10,345 nucleotides of DNA from Alphaproteobacteria bacterium UBA6149 (GTDB lineage Bacteria > Pseudomonadota > Alphaproteobacteria > Rickettsiales > UBA998): positions 1 through 10,345 of the forward strand of contig DIUV01000038.1 of the NCBI GenBank assembly GCA_002423155.1, read 5' to 3'. The notes under the pieces are model-generated. The model saw nothing but the letters and a program-made list of their open reading frames with translations, did not search any database and was not told the DNA's origin. The position numbers and the translations under genes are program-made. Of this stretch, positions 1 to 8,000 are shown in pieces; position 1 is the stretch's first letter; every line of letters begins with the position of its first letter.

Positions 1-9
1 TATATCAAT

Positions 10-113
10 ACTCTCCGTCGTCATCCCCGCCTTGTGCGGGGATCTCGGGACACAAAAAAGACCTAATTTGTAGCCCTAGATCCCCGCACAAGGCGGGGAT
101 GACGACGGAGAGT
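10..113. repeat. Perfect 36-bp inverted repeat (dispersed palindromic element)
   Basis: Arms at 10-45 and 78-113 are exact reverse complements over 36 bases. They are separated by a 32-base spacer that adds a further GGG/CCC pairing (47-49 with 74-76). Each arm also contains its own smaller hairpin, ATCCCCGC/GCGGGGAT around a 5-base loop, so each arm can fold alone or both can fold as one long stem. Elements built on the words 'GTCATCCCCGC' and 'GCGGGGATGACG' are common as dispersed intergenic repeats in alphaproteobacteria and some other proteobacteria (general knowledge, not checked here). No open reading frame lies inside, so it is more like a MITE-type or REP-like repeat than an insertion sequence. 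It could also act as a transcript end or stabiliser for the leftward tonB operon, but there is no T-run typical of an intrinsic terminator. Confidence 0.85.
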
Positions 114-160
114 TGTTTTAATACAGATAGACATACAATATAAACCTTTTTAATTTTAAT

Positions 161-200
161 TGGACAGTAGTGCGTCTACACGGGAATGACGACGGAGAGA
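161..200. repeat. Partial, diverged copy of the same repeat family
   Basis: The 14-base word ATGACGACGGAGAG at 186-199 is identical to the outer end of the right arm of the neighbouring inverted repeat (99-112). It is preceded by CGTCTACACGGGA instead of the GC-rich core. No matching opposite arm is present, so this looks like one arm of a related palindromic element whose partner has been lost. The remaining bases between 114 and 271 are AT-rich and show no gene. A short A-rich/T-rich pairing at 214-228 (AAAAAC/GTTTTT, 3-base loop) could be a weak leftward terminator for the tonB operon, but it is not convincing. Confidence 0.55.
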
Positions 201-271
201 ACTATTTTAACAAAAAAACACCGTTTTTAAATGCGTTACAAACATTAGCTATAATTTTATATTAATGATAA

Positions 272-1033
272 TTATTTAACCAATCTAAACTCTACAGGCA
301 ACTGAAACTCTAATAATTCACTATCATCAGGGTAAGAGCGCGGAACGGCAGGTAAAGGGTTGGCACGTTTGGCGGATTCAATCGCGGCAGCGTCTAATAA
401 TGGATAGCCAGAGCTTTTATCAATAGCGAGTTTTTTAATTTGCCCTTTACGGTTGATACGTACCCGCAAGATAACCCAGCCCTCTTCCCCTTTATTTTGC
501 GAAAGAATGGGGTAAATACGGCGGCGAACAATCCATTGGGATAAGGTTTGGGTATAACGTGCGCTCGCCTCACCCGCTGCGGCGGCTCCTACTCCTGCTC
601 CCACCCCGCTTGCTTGCACATTATTTTCACTGGTTACGACTGGTTCAACTTTTTCTGGCTGACTTGTCGTAACAGGCTGCGGCGGAGTTATTTTTTTATT
701 TTCTACTTCTACCCCCTTACCAATCAGGGCTTTCACATCGGGGGTAACTAAATTCTTTTTATTCGCTTCCAAAGGAGGAGTATTCGTTGCTTTTACCGCC
801 GCAACTTCCCCCTTCACTAACTTTAAGCCCCCACCACCCAAATGCAAAGAAAGCGCGCGCACTGGTACTTCCACAACTTCTTTTCTATCCATTCCGTAAA
901 TACCTAAAAATAACAGATGCAAAGCAAAGGCACCCATTATCATCATAAAAAAAGGCGGAGTCGCCACTTTGCGCTCATGCGCTTGCAGCTGCTCCAACTT
1001 TTCCAGATATTCTGAATATAAAAAAGAACTCAT
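272..1033 (-). CDS. tonB: Energy transducer TonB family protein
   Basis: TonB spans the periplasm and passes energy from the ExbB-ExbD motor to TonB-dependent outer-membrane receptors (siderophore, vitamin B12 or other uptake). The 253-aa product has a cytoplasmic N-terminus of about 27 residues, one membrane segment at about 28-47 that contains a histidine (H39, comparable to the membrane His of E. coli TonB), a linker, and a TonB C-terminal domain at about 160-253. That domain shows the typical RRRIYP, GWVILRVRINRKGQI and SSGYPLLDAAAIESAKRANPLPAVP blocks. The linker (about 50-158) has Pro and Lys but lacks the long Glu-Pro/Lys-Pro runs of the E. coli protein. The N-terminal tail before the membrane segment is longer than usual and heptad-like (LEKLEQLQ). 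It is the last gene of exbB-exbD-exbD-tonB, separated by a structured 124-base gap. The ATG start has only a weak Shine-Dalgarno (AGTGGA, too distant), which makes its leader a candidate control point. Confidence 0.92.
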   Translation of the reverse strand: MSSFLYSEYLEKLEQLQAHERKVATPPFFMMIMGAFALHLLFLGIYGMDRKEVVEVPVRALSLHLGGGGLKLVKGEVAAVKATNTPPLEANKKNLVTPDVKALIGKGVEVENKKITPPQPVTTSQPEKVEPVVTSENNVQASGVGAGVGAAAAGEASARYTQTLSQWIVRRRIYPILSQNKGEEGWVILRVRINRKGQIKKLAIDKSSGYPLLDAAAIESAKRANPLPAVPRSYPDDSELLEFQLPVEFRLVK

Positions 1034-1035
1034 AA

Positions 1036-1084
1036 TATACTAATTCCACTTTAAAATTCCCCATACTAAATTGGAATTAGTATA
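1036..1084 (-). promoter_or_regulatory. Hairpin leader directly upstream of tonB, two alternative folds
   Basis: Arms 1036-1048 and 1072-1084 are a perfect 13-bp inverted repeat with a 23-base loop. In the leftward transcript the 3' arm ends two bases before the tonB ATG and includes the only GGA that could serve as ribosome binding site. The 5' arm can instead pair with 1063-1069 (7 bp, ATACTAA/TTAGTAT, 7-base loop). The two folds exclude each other: the long one would hide the start region and the short one would free it. This is read directly from the sequence. A regulatory role is inference, and a decayed palindromic repeat is the alternative. Confidence 0.45.
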
Positions 1085-1118
1085 GGGTTGCGACTGTAAC
1101 CCCGCCAATCGTTTGGCG
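1085..1118 (-). promoter_or_regulatory. Two small hairpins in the exbD-tonB gap
   Basis: CGCCAA (1103-1108) pairs with TTGGCG (1113-1118) across a 4-base loop. GGGTT (1085-1089) pairs with AACCC (1098-1102) across an 8-base loop. Together with the tonB-proximal inverted repeat they make almost the whole 124-base exbD-tonB gap structured. In the leftward transcript neither is followed by a U-run, so they are not intrinsic terminators. They may be processing or stability elements, or part of a dispersed repeat. Confidence 0.4.
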
Positions 1119-1157
1119 TGAGCTGATACGGCGTTTGAACGTCCAAATAAATATAAC

Positions 1158-1559
1158 TTACGGTTTTTGCGTAACCAAAGTAATATTTTCACCACCTGCT
1201 TGCTGAATTTTTTCTAACAAATCCAGTATTTGTGCAGTTTGTGCTTTGCTATCCGCTTTGATAGTAATCGGCAATTGCGGATGGGCAGTAAATTTGGGCT
1301 GTAATAATCCCACTAAATCTTTCACCTCCACCATATCATCTTCTAACAATAATTCCTGATGCCGCCCAACCACCAGCACTAAGGCTGCTTGATCACTATC
1401 TTCGCCATTTTCGGCAATCGGAGGCTCAACCGACAACACATCAAAACGCTGCATATTCCCCGCAATCAGGAAAAATACCAGCAACATAAAAATCACATTA
1501 ATCAGCGGAATCATACTGATTTCTCTTGCGGGACGCATAGTTCTTTCAATTTCTATCAT
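1158..1559 (-). CDS. exbD: ExbD/TolR-type biopolymer transport protein, second copy (Asp-less)
   Basis: This 133-aa protein has the ExbD layout: a short cytoplasmic N-terminus ending in REISMIPLINV, one membrane segment (about 17-34), and a periplasmic domain with the expected ITIKADSKAQTAQILDLLEKIQQAGGENITLVTQ ending. ExbD normally forms a dimer inside the ExbB pentamer, and its single membrane Asp (Asp25 in E. coli) is needed for proton-driven rotation. Here the matching residue is Asn21 (codon at 1497-1499, AAT). The start is well supported by AAGGAG seven bases before the ATG. The ATG overlaps the stop of the upstream exbD by four bases (ATGA), which suggests translational coupling. Two exbD genes in one tonB operon are known elsewhere, for example exbD1/exbD2 of Xanthomonas campestris. 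This copy probably works together with the Asp-bearing one rather than alone. Confidence 0.9.
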   Translation of the reverse strand: MIEIERTMRPAREISMIPLINVIFMLLVFFLIAGNMQRFDVLSVEPPIAENGEDSDQAALVLVVGRHQELLLEDDMVEVKDLVGLLQPKFTAHPQLPITIKADSKAQTAQILDLLEKIQQAGGENITLVTQKP

Positions 1560-2104
1560 GGTTGAACTCCTTTTAACGCATCCGTTCCGCTTTGCACATC
1601 TTCCGGAGAATTATCTTGCACGACTCCTTCTAACATCAAAGGATTATCTAATAATTGCCGCCCGAAAGCATCTTGCTGTGCTGGCGTTTGCACGTCTATT
1701 CCATCCGGCAAGCGATCAACTACTAAGTTACGCCCACCAGATTGATAAATCGCATCCATCACCGTAATTAATTTTTGCAAAGACGCATTGCCATCACAAC
1801 GTAACCAAACTTTGCGCTTGGGAGCATTATGTACTAATTCTGCCATATTAGCGCGAAAATCTGCGCCACTGACTATTTTACCGTTAATCTGCAAAGCCCC
1901 ATTGGCAAACATATTTACTAATATAATATCGGAAGTTACTACCGTTTCTTTACTCGCCGCACGAGAAGGCAAACTCAATTCCAAAGATTGTACCTTCACA
2001 AAGCTGGTAGTAAGCATGAAAAAAATCACCAGCACGCATAAAACATCAATCAACGATGTCAGCGGCAAAGGGCGCGTTCGGCGGCGAGTACGGACAAAGT
2101 CCAT
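1556..2104 (-). CDS. exbD: ExbD/TolR-type biopolymer transport protein, first copy
   Basis: This 182-aa ExbD protein keeps the functional membrane aspartate: the N-terminus is Arg-rich (RTRRRTR) and is followed by PLPLTSLIDVLCVLVIFFML, with Asp20 in the expected place. The periplasmic domain runs to about residue 138 (VWLRCDGNASLQKLITVMDAIYQSGGRNLVVD). It is followed by a tail of about 40 residues rich in Asp, Gln and Pro that makes it longer than a typical ExbD of about 140 aa. It should supply the protonatable group of the ExbB-ExbD motor that powers TonB. It begins eight bases after the exbB stop, with a strong AGGGGGA ribosome binding site, and overlaps the next exbD by four bases, so the three motor genes form one tight operon. 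TolR is a possible alternative family name, but the neighbouring tonB favours ExbD. Confidence 0.92.
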   Translation of the reverse strand: MDFVRTRRRTRPLPLTSLIDVLCVLVIFFMLTTSFVKVQSLELSLPSRAASKETVVTSDIILVNMFANGALQINGKIVSGADFRANMAELVHNAPKRKVWLRCDGNASLQKLITVMDAIYQSGGRNLVVDRLPDGIDVQTPAQQDAFGRQLLDNPLMLEGVVQDNSPEDVQSGTDALKGVQP

Positions 2105-2112
2105 ATATCCCC

Positions 2113-2889
2113 CTAGAAACGTATATAAGATGGGCTAAGCAAGCGCAAAGTAGAACTACTTTGCGGAGTAGTCCGTTGTTGCTCCATAGCTTTTTCTAAA
2201 GATTCCTGCTGTTCACGCAGGCGGCGTTCCTGCTCCAACATCTCCCGACGGTCTTGCTCTTTTTCATTGCGGATAAATTCATCTTCCAACGCCATTATCT
2301 GCACGGTAACATCGCGCATAGTCGCCCGCACTTTTTCAATTATTCCATCCAGCAAATAATAAATCATCACCGCGGGTATTGCCACGCTCAAACCTGCTAC
2401 GGTACTAATCAAAGCTTCCCAAATACCACCCGCCAACATCGCAGGATCCACCCGACTACCCGCTTTACCCAATACTTTAAAAGTATCAATCATCCCAATA
2501 ACCGTACCCAGTAACCCCAGCAACGGCCCAACATTGCCCGCCATTTCCATGCCCCGCATGTGCGATTCTAAATTACGCAATTCCGCCGAGCCCACGCGAG
2601 AAATCTCTGCTTCACGGCTTTTTTGCGACATGTGCCGATTAGTAATACAAGCAATCGCCACTTTCATAACTGTGGCAACAGGACCGCGCGCATTCAGCAA
2701 TTTTTGTTCGGCAAAAGTCAACTCACCTTTCTTCACATCCGCCATTACTGGCTCAACAAACTGGTTGTTAAAGACTCCCGCAGTATAAAATTGGAATATT
2801 TTATAAAAGAATACTGCCAGCGCATAAACCGAAAGAACCAGCAAAACCGACATCACGGGCCAGCCACCTTTTTGCAAAAACTCTAACAT
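2113..2889 (-). CDS. exbB: MotA/TolQ/ExbB proton channel family protein
   Basis: ExbB forms the inner-membrane pentamer that, with ExbD, converts the proton gradient into movement of TonB. From the ATG at 2889 the protein is 258 aa and starts MLEFLQKGGWPVM, a typical ExbB beginning. Membrane helices lie at about 11-35, 118-138 and 156-180. The family blocks GNVGPLLGLLGTVIGMIDTF and GGIWEALISTVAGLSVAIP are both present. A GGGG stretch four bases upstream supports this start. The frame stays open further upstream: an ATG at 2934 and a TTG at 2958 would add 15 or 23 residues, but neither has a ribosome binding site, and a promoter-like pair covers that stretch. After about residue 203 there is an unusual highly charged, probably coiled-coil tail (EKEQDRREMLEQERRLREQQ) of roughly 35 residues, followed by a Ser/Thr-rich end. 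It is the first gene of the exbB-exbD-exbD-tonB operon. Confidence 0.9.
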   Translation of the reverse strand: MLEFLQKGGWPVMSVLLVLSVYALAVFFYKIFQFYTAGVFNNQFVEPVMADVKKGELTFAEQKLLNARGPVATVMKVAIACITNRHMSQKSREAEISRVGSAELRNLESHMRGMEMAGNVGPLLGLLGTVIGMIDTFKVLGKAGSRVDPAMLAGGIWEALISTVAGLSVAIPAVMIYYLLDGIIEKVRATMRDVTVQIMALEDEFIRNEKEQDRREMLEQERRLREQQESLEKAMEQQRTTPQSSSTLRLLSPSYIRF

Positions 2890-2929
2890 AAAACCCCAAT
2901 CTAAAAATCGCTCAATTATCTGGGGAGAA

Positions 2930-2958
2930 AACATAAAGCAAGAAAAGTGAAGTTGCAA
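2930..2958 (-). promoter_or_regulatory. Candidate sigma-70 type promoter for the exbB operon
   Basis: On the minus strand TTGCAA (2953-2958) and TATGTT (2930-2935) are separated by exactly 17 bases, each matching four of six consensus positions. Initiation would fall about 35 bases before the ATG at 2889. This favours that start over the upstream in-frame starts at 2934 and 2958. No convincing Fur, Irr or RirA box was seen. Confidence 0.35.
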
Positions 2959-3009
2959 TCTTTTGCGAGAACATCTTTTGTCGGAGGATTTTTGTTTTTT
3001 TGCACAATA

Positions 3010-3040
3010 AAAAAGGTGGGGGGTTAGCCCACCTTTTTTT
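3010..3040 (-). terminator. Intrinsic terminator after htpG (near-symmetric)
   Basis: AAAAAGGTGGG (3010-3020) pairs with CCCACCTTTTT (3028-3038) around a 7-base loop, with T-runs leaving on both strands. In the leftward direction it lies about 35 bases past the htpG stop and is followed by TTTTTTATT, so it should end htpG transcription before the exbB operon. It is close to symmetric and could also work rightward. Confidence 0.85.
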
Positions 3041-3075
3041 GGCTTCGGCGTTTAGCTGTTTTTTGCAGCAATAAC

Positions 3076-4956
3076 TTAAGCCGCCATACCTTTTAACATA
3101 AAATTACTCAATCTTTTAGCAAACGCCGCAGCATCCACCACGCCCTCACCTTCAACAATACGCGCTTGGTCGAGTAATAATTGCGCCGCATCCAATGTAT
3201 CCGCACCATCAGCATCTTTACTTGCGCGTTCGGCAAGCAATATAACCAAAGGATGATTCGGATTAATTTCCAATATTTTCGCCGCCCGTTTAGGTAATTG
3301 TTTGTGCTCCATCAAAAATCTTTCCATACGAAAATCCATATCGCCCTCATCCACCGCCAGACAAGCAGGGGTTTCGGTTAGTTTGCTGGTGGTGCGCACG
3401 TCTTTTATTTCTGCCCCATAAGCGGTTTTTAACAAGGCAATTAGCTTATCAATATTTTCGCTATTTTCAGGGGTTTCCTTCTTATCTTCTTCCGTTTTAT
3501 TTTCGCCTAATTTATCTAAATCAATATTGGCACGGGTGGCAGATTTGAATAATTTTCCTTGATATTCATGCACCACATTCACCCAGAAATCATCCACATG
3601 GTCGGACAATAATAATACTTCAATACCCCGACTAGAAAAGCCTTCTAATTGCGGACTACGGCGCAAAGCTTCGAGATTATCGCCAGTTAAATAATAAATT
3701 TCTTCCTGACCATTTTTCATCCGCGCGATATATTCTGCCAAGCTAACCATTTTTTCATCGGTGCTGCTATAAAAACGGCAAATATCTAACAAGCGGTTAC
3801 GTTCTTTTTCGGGCACTTGTTCACATAAACCCTCTTTTAACACCGCGCCAAAATTATCCCAGAATTTCGCAAAACCTTCCGCATCTTCCTGCGCTTTTTT
3901 ATTGATTTCCGCCAGAACTTTCAGCGTGATGCTCTCACGGATTTTTTTCATAGTTGGGTTATTTTGTAAAGTCTCGCGGCTGATATTTAGCGGCAAGTCC
4001 GCCGAGTCAATAATGCCGCGCAAGAAACGCAAATTATGCGGCACTAAATCAATATTTTCTTCGGTAATAAACACCCGTTTTACATATAATTTCACCCGAC
4101 GGCGGCGCTCAGGATGGAACAAATCAAATGGCTTTAAAGAAGGCACAAACAATAGGCTAGTATATTCCACTGCCCCTTCAGCTTTGTTATGCAAAACCAA
4201 CCAAGGTTTATCAGGCGAATGGGCGACATGATGATAAAATTCCTGATATTGCTCATCCGTAATTTCCGACTTCTGACGCGTCCACAAAGCCGCACCAGCA
4301 TTTACTCGCTCAACTTCCCCATCAATTATTTGCGAAATAGGGAAAGCGATATGGTCGGAATAAGTATTGATTATATGCCGTATTTTAAAATTATCCGTAA
4401 ATTCTTTTTCCGTGTCTTTTAAATATAAAACAATGCTAGTACCACGCGGCATTTCCCCAGCACTTGCAATAGTAAATTCCCCCAGACCATCCGACTCCCA
4501 AATATGACCGTGCTTTTCGCCTGCTTTGCGCGAGGTCACCGTAACTTTATCCGCCACCATAAAAGACGAATAAAAACCCACGCCAAATTGACCAATCAAA
4601 GAAGAATCTTTCTTCGCATCCCCGGTCATGTTGGATAAAAACTCCATAGTCCCCGAACGCGCAATCGTCCCCAGATTCTCCAACAATTCCGCCCGGCTCA
4701 TGCCGATACCATTATCTTTTATTTCCAACGTGTTGAGCTTTTCATCCACTTTAATGCTAATGCCCAGTTCGTTATCATCATCCAACAATTCCGGCGCGGT
4801 AATCGCCTGATAACGCAATTTATCACACGCATCCGAAGCATTAGAAATCAACTCACGCAGGAAAATATCTTTATTAGTATAAAGCGCGTGAATCATTAAA
4901 TGCAGCACGCGGCTGATTTGTGCGGAAAATTCGTGTTTTTCTATTTTGACAACCAT
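3076..4956 (-). CDS. htpG: Molecular chaperone HtpG (bacterial Hsp90)
   Basis: HtpG is the cytoplasmic, ATP-driven dimeric Hsp90 of bacteria, which remodels client proteins together with the DnaK system. At 626 aa it has normal family length. The N-terminal GHKL ATPase domain (about 1-220) carries FLRELISNASDACDK with catalytic Glu35 and Mg-binding Asn39, DNGIGM with adenine-binding Asp81, the lid GTIARSGT (96-103) and GQFGVGFYSSF (122-132). The middle domain has LPLNISRETLQ, which contains the catalytic-loop Arg. The C-terminal dimerisation domain ends in LSNFMLKGMAA, without the eukaryotic MEEVD. The ATG start is fixed by an AGGAG six bases upstream. A sigma-32-like promoter precedes it, so heat induction is likely. 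The large gene at 5029-8043 is on the same strand upstream with no terminator seen, so some read-through is possible. The wording of the N-terminal domain resembles alphaproteobacterial HtpG. Confidence 0.98.
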   Translation of the reverse strand: MVVKIEKHEFSAQISRVLHLMIHALYTNKDIFLRELISNASDACDKLRYQAITAPELLDDDNELGISIKVDEKLNTLEIKDNGIGMSRAELLENLGTIARSGTMEFLSNMTGDAKKDSSLIGQFGVGFYSSFMVADKVTVTSRKAGEKHGHIWESDGLGEFTIASAGEMPRGTSIVLYLKDTEKEFTDNFKIRHIINTYSDHIAFPISQIIDGEVERVNAGAALWTRQKSEITDEQYQEFYHHVAHSPDKPWLVLHNKAEGAVEYTSLLFVPSLKPFDLFHPERRRRVKLYVKRVFITEENIDLVPHNLRFLRGIIDSADLPLNISRETLQNNPTMKKIRESITLKVLAEINKKAQEDAEGFAKFWDNFGAVLKEGLCEQVPEKERNRLLDICRFYSSTDEKMVSLAEYIARMKNGQEEIYYLTGDNLEALRRSPQLEGFSSRGIEVLLLSDHVDDFWVNVVHEYQGKLFKSATRANIDLDKLGENKTEEDKKETPENSENIDKLIALLKTAYGAEIKDVRTTSKLTETPACLAVDEGDMDFRMERFLMEHKQLPKRAAKILEINPNHPLVILLAERASKDADGADTLDAAQLLLDQARIVEGEGVVDAAAFAKRLSNFMLKGMAA

Positions 4957-4985
4957 TTTTTTCTCCTGTTATTGTTTAACTAGAG

Positions 4986-5013
4986 ATATGGTGTAAATGG
5001 AAAAGTTTTCAAG
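4986..5013 (-). promoter_or_regulatory. Heat-shock (sigma-32/RpoH-type) promoter of htpG
   Basis: On the minus strand CTTGAA (5008-5013), 14 bases, then CACCATAT (4986-4993) fits the sigma-32 pattern CTTGAA - 13 to 17 bases - CCCCATnT with one mismatch. It lies about 30 bases upstream of the htpG ATG, in the 72-base gap after the preceding gene. htpG is a classic RpoH target in proteobacteria, so location and family knowledge agree with the match. Confidence 0.7.
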
Positions 5014-5028
5014 TAGCAATTACTTATA

Positions 5029-8000
5029 TTACACCCCTAATTTCCAATTAGTATTACCAAAACTATGATTTCTAGCTACAGCTCGAATTTTTGCTTCATA
5101 AGTCTTTGGACGAATAATATTGGGATTTAGAACTTTTGCATCATCTTTAACTGCAGCAATTTGTTCTTCCAACAATACACGATTTTTTTCTGTAGCATGT
5201 TCCAATGTTTTTTCTAAATTTTTTGCATAAATATCTAAAAATTTAGGAAAATTATTAATAGCGTCTTCTGTAATAGTTTTTGAGTAACGATCAAGCGTAA
5301 CACTATAACTTCCGCCATCATGTGAAGACTCATTTACGATATTACGTTTGTTAAATATATCCATAGATTTAACATGCTCATGCCCAATTTCGGCAAAGAA
5401 ATCCATAAAAGTCTGAGCAATCAAATTATCTAATTTATTCCCAACTTTTTTCCTATATTCTCCAACATCTCCCATGCTAAGTTCACCCATAAAAGATTTT
5501 ATCACCTCATTAACCATCGTATAAGCAGCTGGGGAAGCTGGATTATCCGCCATAATGTTTCTTTTGTTGGCGGAGTTAACGGTTTGCGGATATTCATACT
5601 CATAACCACAAATACGCACGAATAAATCGCTAATTTCAGGACCACTTTGACGAATACCTCTAGCAATTTTACTAACATGGACATGACGCTGAATTTCATC
5701 GTCAGACAATACGCTTACTCGCTTATCAATTAATTCTTGTCCATAAATTCCATCTTGCACATGCTCATCAGTAAGAAAATCTCCCCCACCATGACGATGC
5801 ATATAATATTGGAATAACTTCCGCACATCATAAGCTCCCTGCATAGTTAGCTCACCAATTTCATTTTTTACTCCTACATAATCGGCAAACAGCACTTGTG
5901 TATGTCGATCATTCTCCCCCCGAATAGTATTGCGATGAATATGAAAATGTGTTCCTAATCCTGTAAGATTAGCTTGATAAATCAAATCAATCTTCGAAGC
6001 ATCTTCACAAAAGAAGCCAATATTAGGCTTTAACATGCCCTCCACATAGTCATACAGAATCTTTTGATATACATCTTTCTCTTCGGGAAAGGAATTAGAC
6101 TCAGTTAATATAACACTTAAATCGTTAGAATCAGCATAACCAAAACAGAAATTCTGGAGAGCTTCGCCCAGACGAGTTTTTGGATCAAAGTGTAACAAAA
6201 ATTCATCTATACTCTCAATACCTTCTACTTTCCTACATTGTTCCTCAAAATCTTGAGAAATATTTTTTCCTGTATTTAAAATTTTCTTGGCAATGAATCC
6301 CTCAGCAATAGTTTCCAGTTTGCTTCTATCTTGCAAAATTGATAATTTATGGGCAGATTTATTCAATTCAGCAATTGCACTAGGAATAGCTTGCTGTAAT
6401 TTTTTTAAAGTTTCTACATCTACTAACCTTCCTCCAAGACGCTCAATAGCATCTCCATACGAATCATCATAAAGGGAAGCTGAAGCATTATGCCCTAAAA
6501 TACGCCCAACATTACTAGCAATAGCAGGAGACAAATGCCTTAAAGCTTCCGCAGATGCCGCCGAAACAGTGGCTCCTGGTGCGGCATGTAACAAACCATA
6601 GATTGCTCCCGATGATGTTCCCGTTGGATCAATAAACAGCAAAGCAGCACCCGCCACCAAACTTCCGATTGTGCGGATTTTATCTTCTTGCTCTCGAGCT
6701 GCACGTTTATCTGCATAATGAGCGGAGACATCTTCCATACGTTCACGAATTTGTTCGTTTTTTTCATCTCCTTTACGAATCAACTCATCTAAAGCACGAA
6801 TTTCTTCTTCCTTAACACCTGCTTTTTTCAATTGATCTCGAATAGCTTCTGCCAATTCTTGGAACTCAAAATACGAATCTTTGGTATATTTATCAACTTC
6901 ATTAAAGGCACGATCAAGGCGCTGCATGTGACTACCTTGCGAGTAATCACGTAAAAAAGAAAAGTCGAGCGTAGGAATTCCCTCTCCCCAATAATCAACA
7001 GCCCCATAGGCTAAATTTTGCGGATTTTCGTTTAGATTATAAGTATTAGCCCCAAGCTTTTGTAGAGTAGGATAGTATCTTTCATTTATGTTCGATGGAT
7101 CAAAATTAATTAATTTTAGCGCGTTTTCTTGTGCTTGCATCACAAAAAAATCCAAATGTGAAATAACTACATGACAAACAAAAGCTTGCATAGCTAAAAT
7201 CTTGGATAAATCATCCCCATGTTTTTCTGGATCAAGAATTAATTGCACGGTATTATCTGTAGCCGATTTCACCAATTGCTCTAAATCGGCCAAATTATGT
7301 GTACCATTTACCAATTTTTGCAACGATCCATCAGAAGAATCAAATAATTGCTCAACCGTAACTTCATTACGCTGCGCACAATATGCCAAAGCCTCACCAG
7401 CACCAAACAAACGCTCTTTACATCTTCCCCCTCTAATTTTTGCCTGTAATACGGTTAGATGCTTGTTAATATTTTCACGTTCAATATTATACTCAACTAA
7501 TGATTGTTTTATTAGTTCCTGTGACGACTCAAGATTTTTTAATTGCTTATCTAAATTTTCTTTATTTGCGGTTGTTTGAACATTATATTTTAAACGTGCT
7601 TCCTCTTCACCGTAAGTGTTGGCAAAATCCATTGACCTGTCAAGCGCACCAAGACCTCGAGAAAGCATCCAAGGCAAGGGACCGAAAACAATAACTGCAG
7701 CAATCTCAAGCCCACTGGTCTCATCTTTAACTTTACTTTTTAATTCTTTTTCAAGCACTTCATTTTTTTGATTAAAATTAACCACCAACGCATCTTTACG
7801 CTCAGGTGCTGTTTCGATTTCATTTTGTCCTAGTTTAATTTTTTCCTGAACATTCATAAGGTTTTTGTGCGCACTTGATGCTTCAGGCCAAATGGATCTG
7901 GCTTTCAAAGCATCTTTCAAAGCATTTTCTACATATAATATATATTTTTCATTGGTTAAATCCTCCGTACAAATGCCCAATTTATCTGCAATGATGTATG

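Noticed and set aside
258..280. Fur-box-like AATGATAATTATT at the tonB stop codon
   Set aside because: It resembles part of the GATAATGATAATCATTATC consensus but lies at the 3' end of tonB in AT-rich DNA, with no gene starting there. Most likely chance.
2887..2958. Longer ExbB starting at TTG 2958 or ATG 2934
   Set aside because: Neither upstream start has a ribosome binding site. The family-typical N-terminus begins at 2889, and a promoter-like pair overlaps the extension.
5008..5013. Shorter heat-shock pairing CTTGAAA with CCATTTA six bases away
   Set aside because: The spacing is far too short for sigma-32. The downstream CACCATAT at 14 bases fits properly.
5029..5055. Similarity of the last codons of the 1004-aa gene (ATACTAATTGGAAATTAG) to the tonB leader hairpin sequence
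   Set aside because: The shared word is short and AT-rich, and the pairing is not preserved. Too weak to call a repeat without a genome search.
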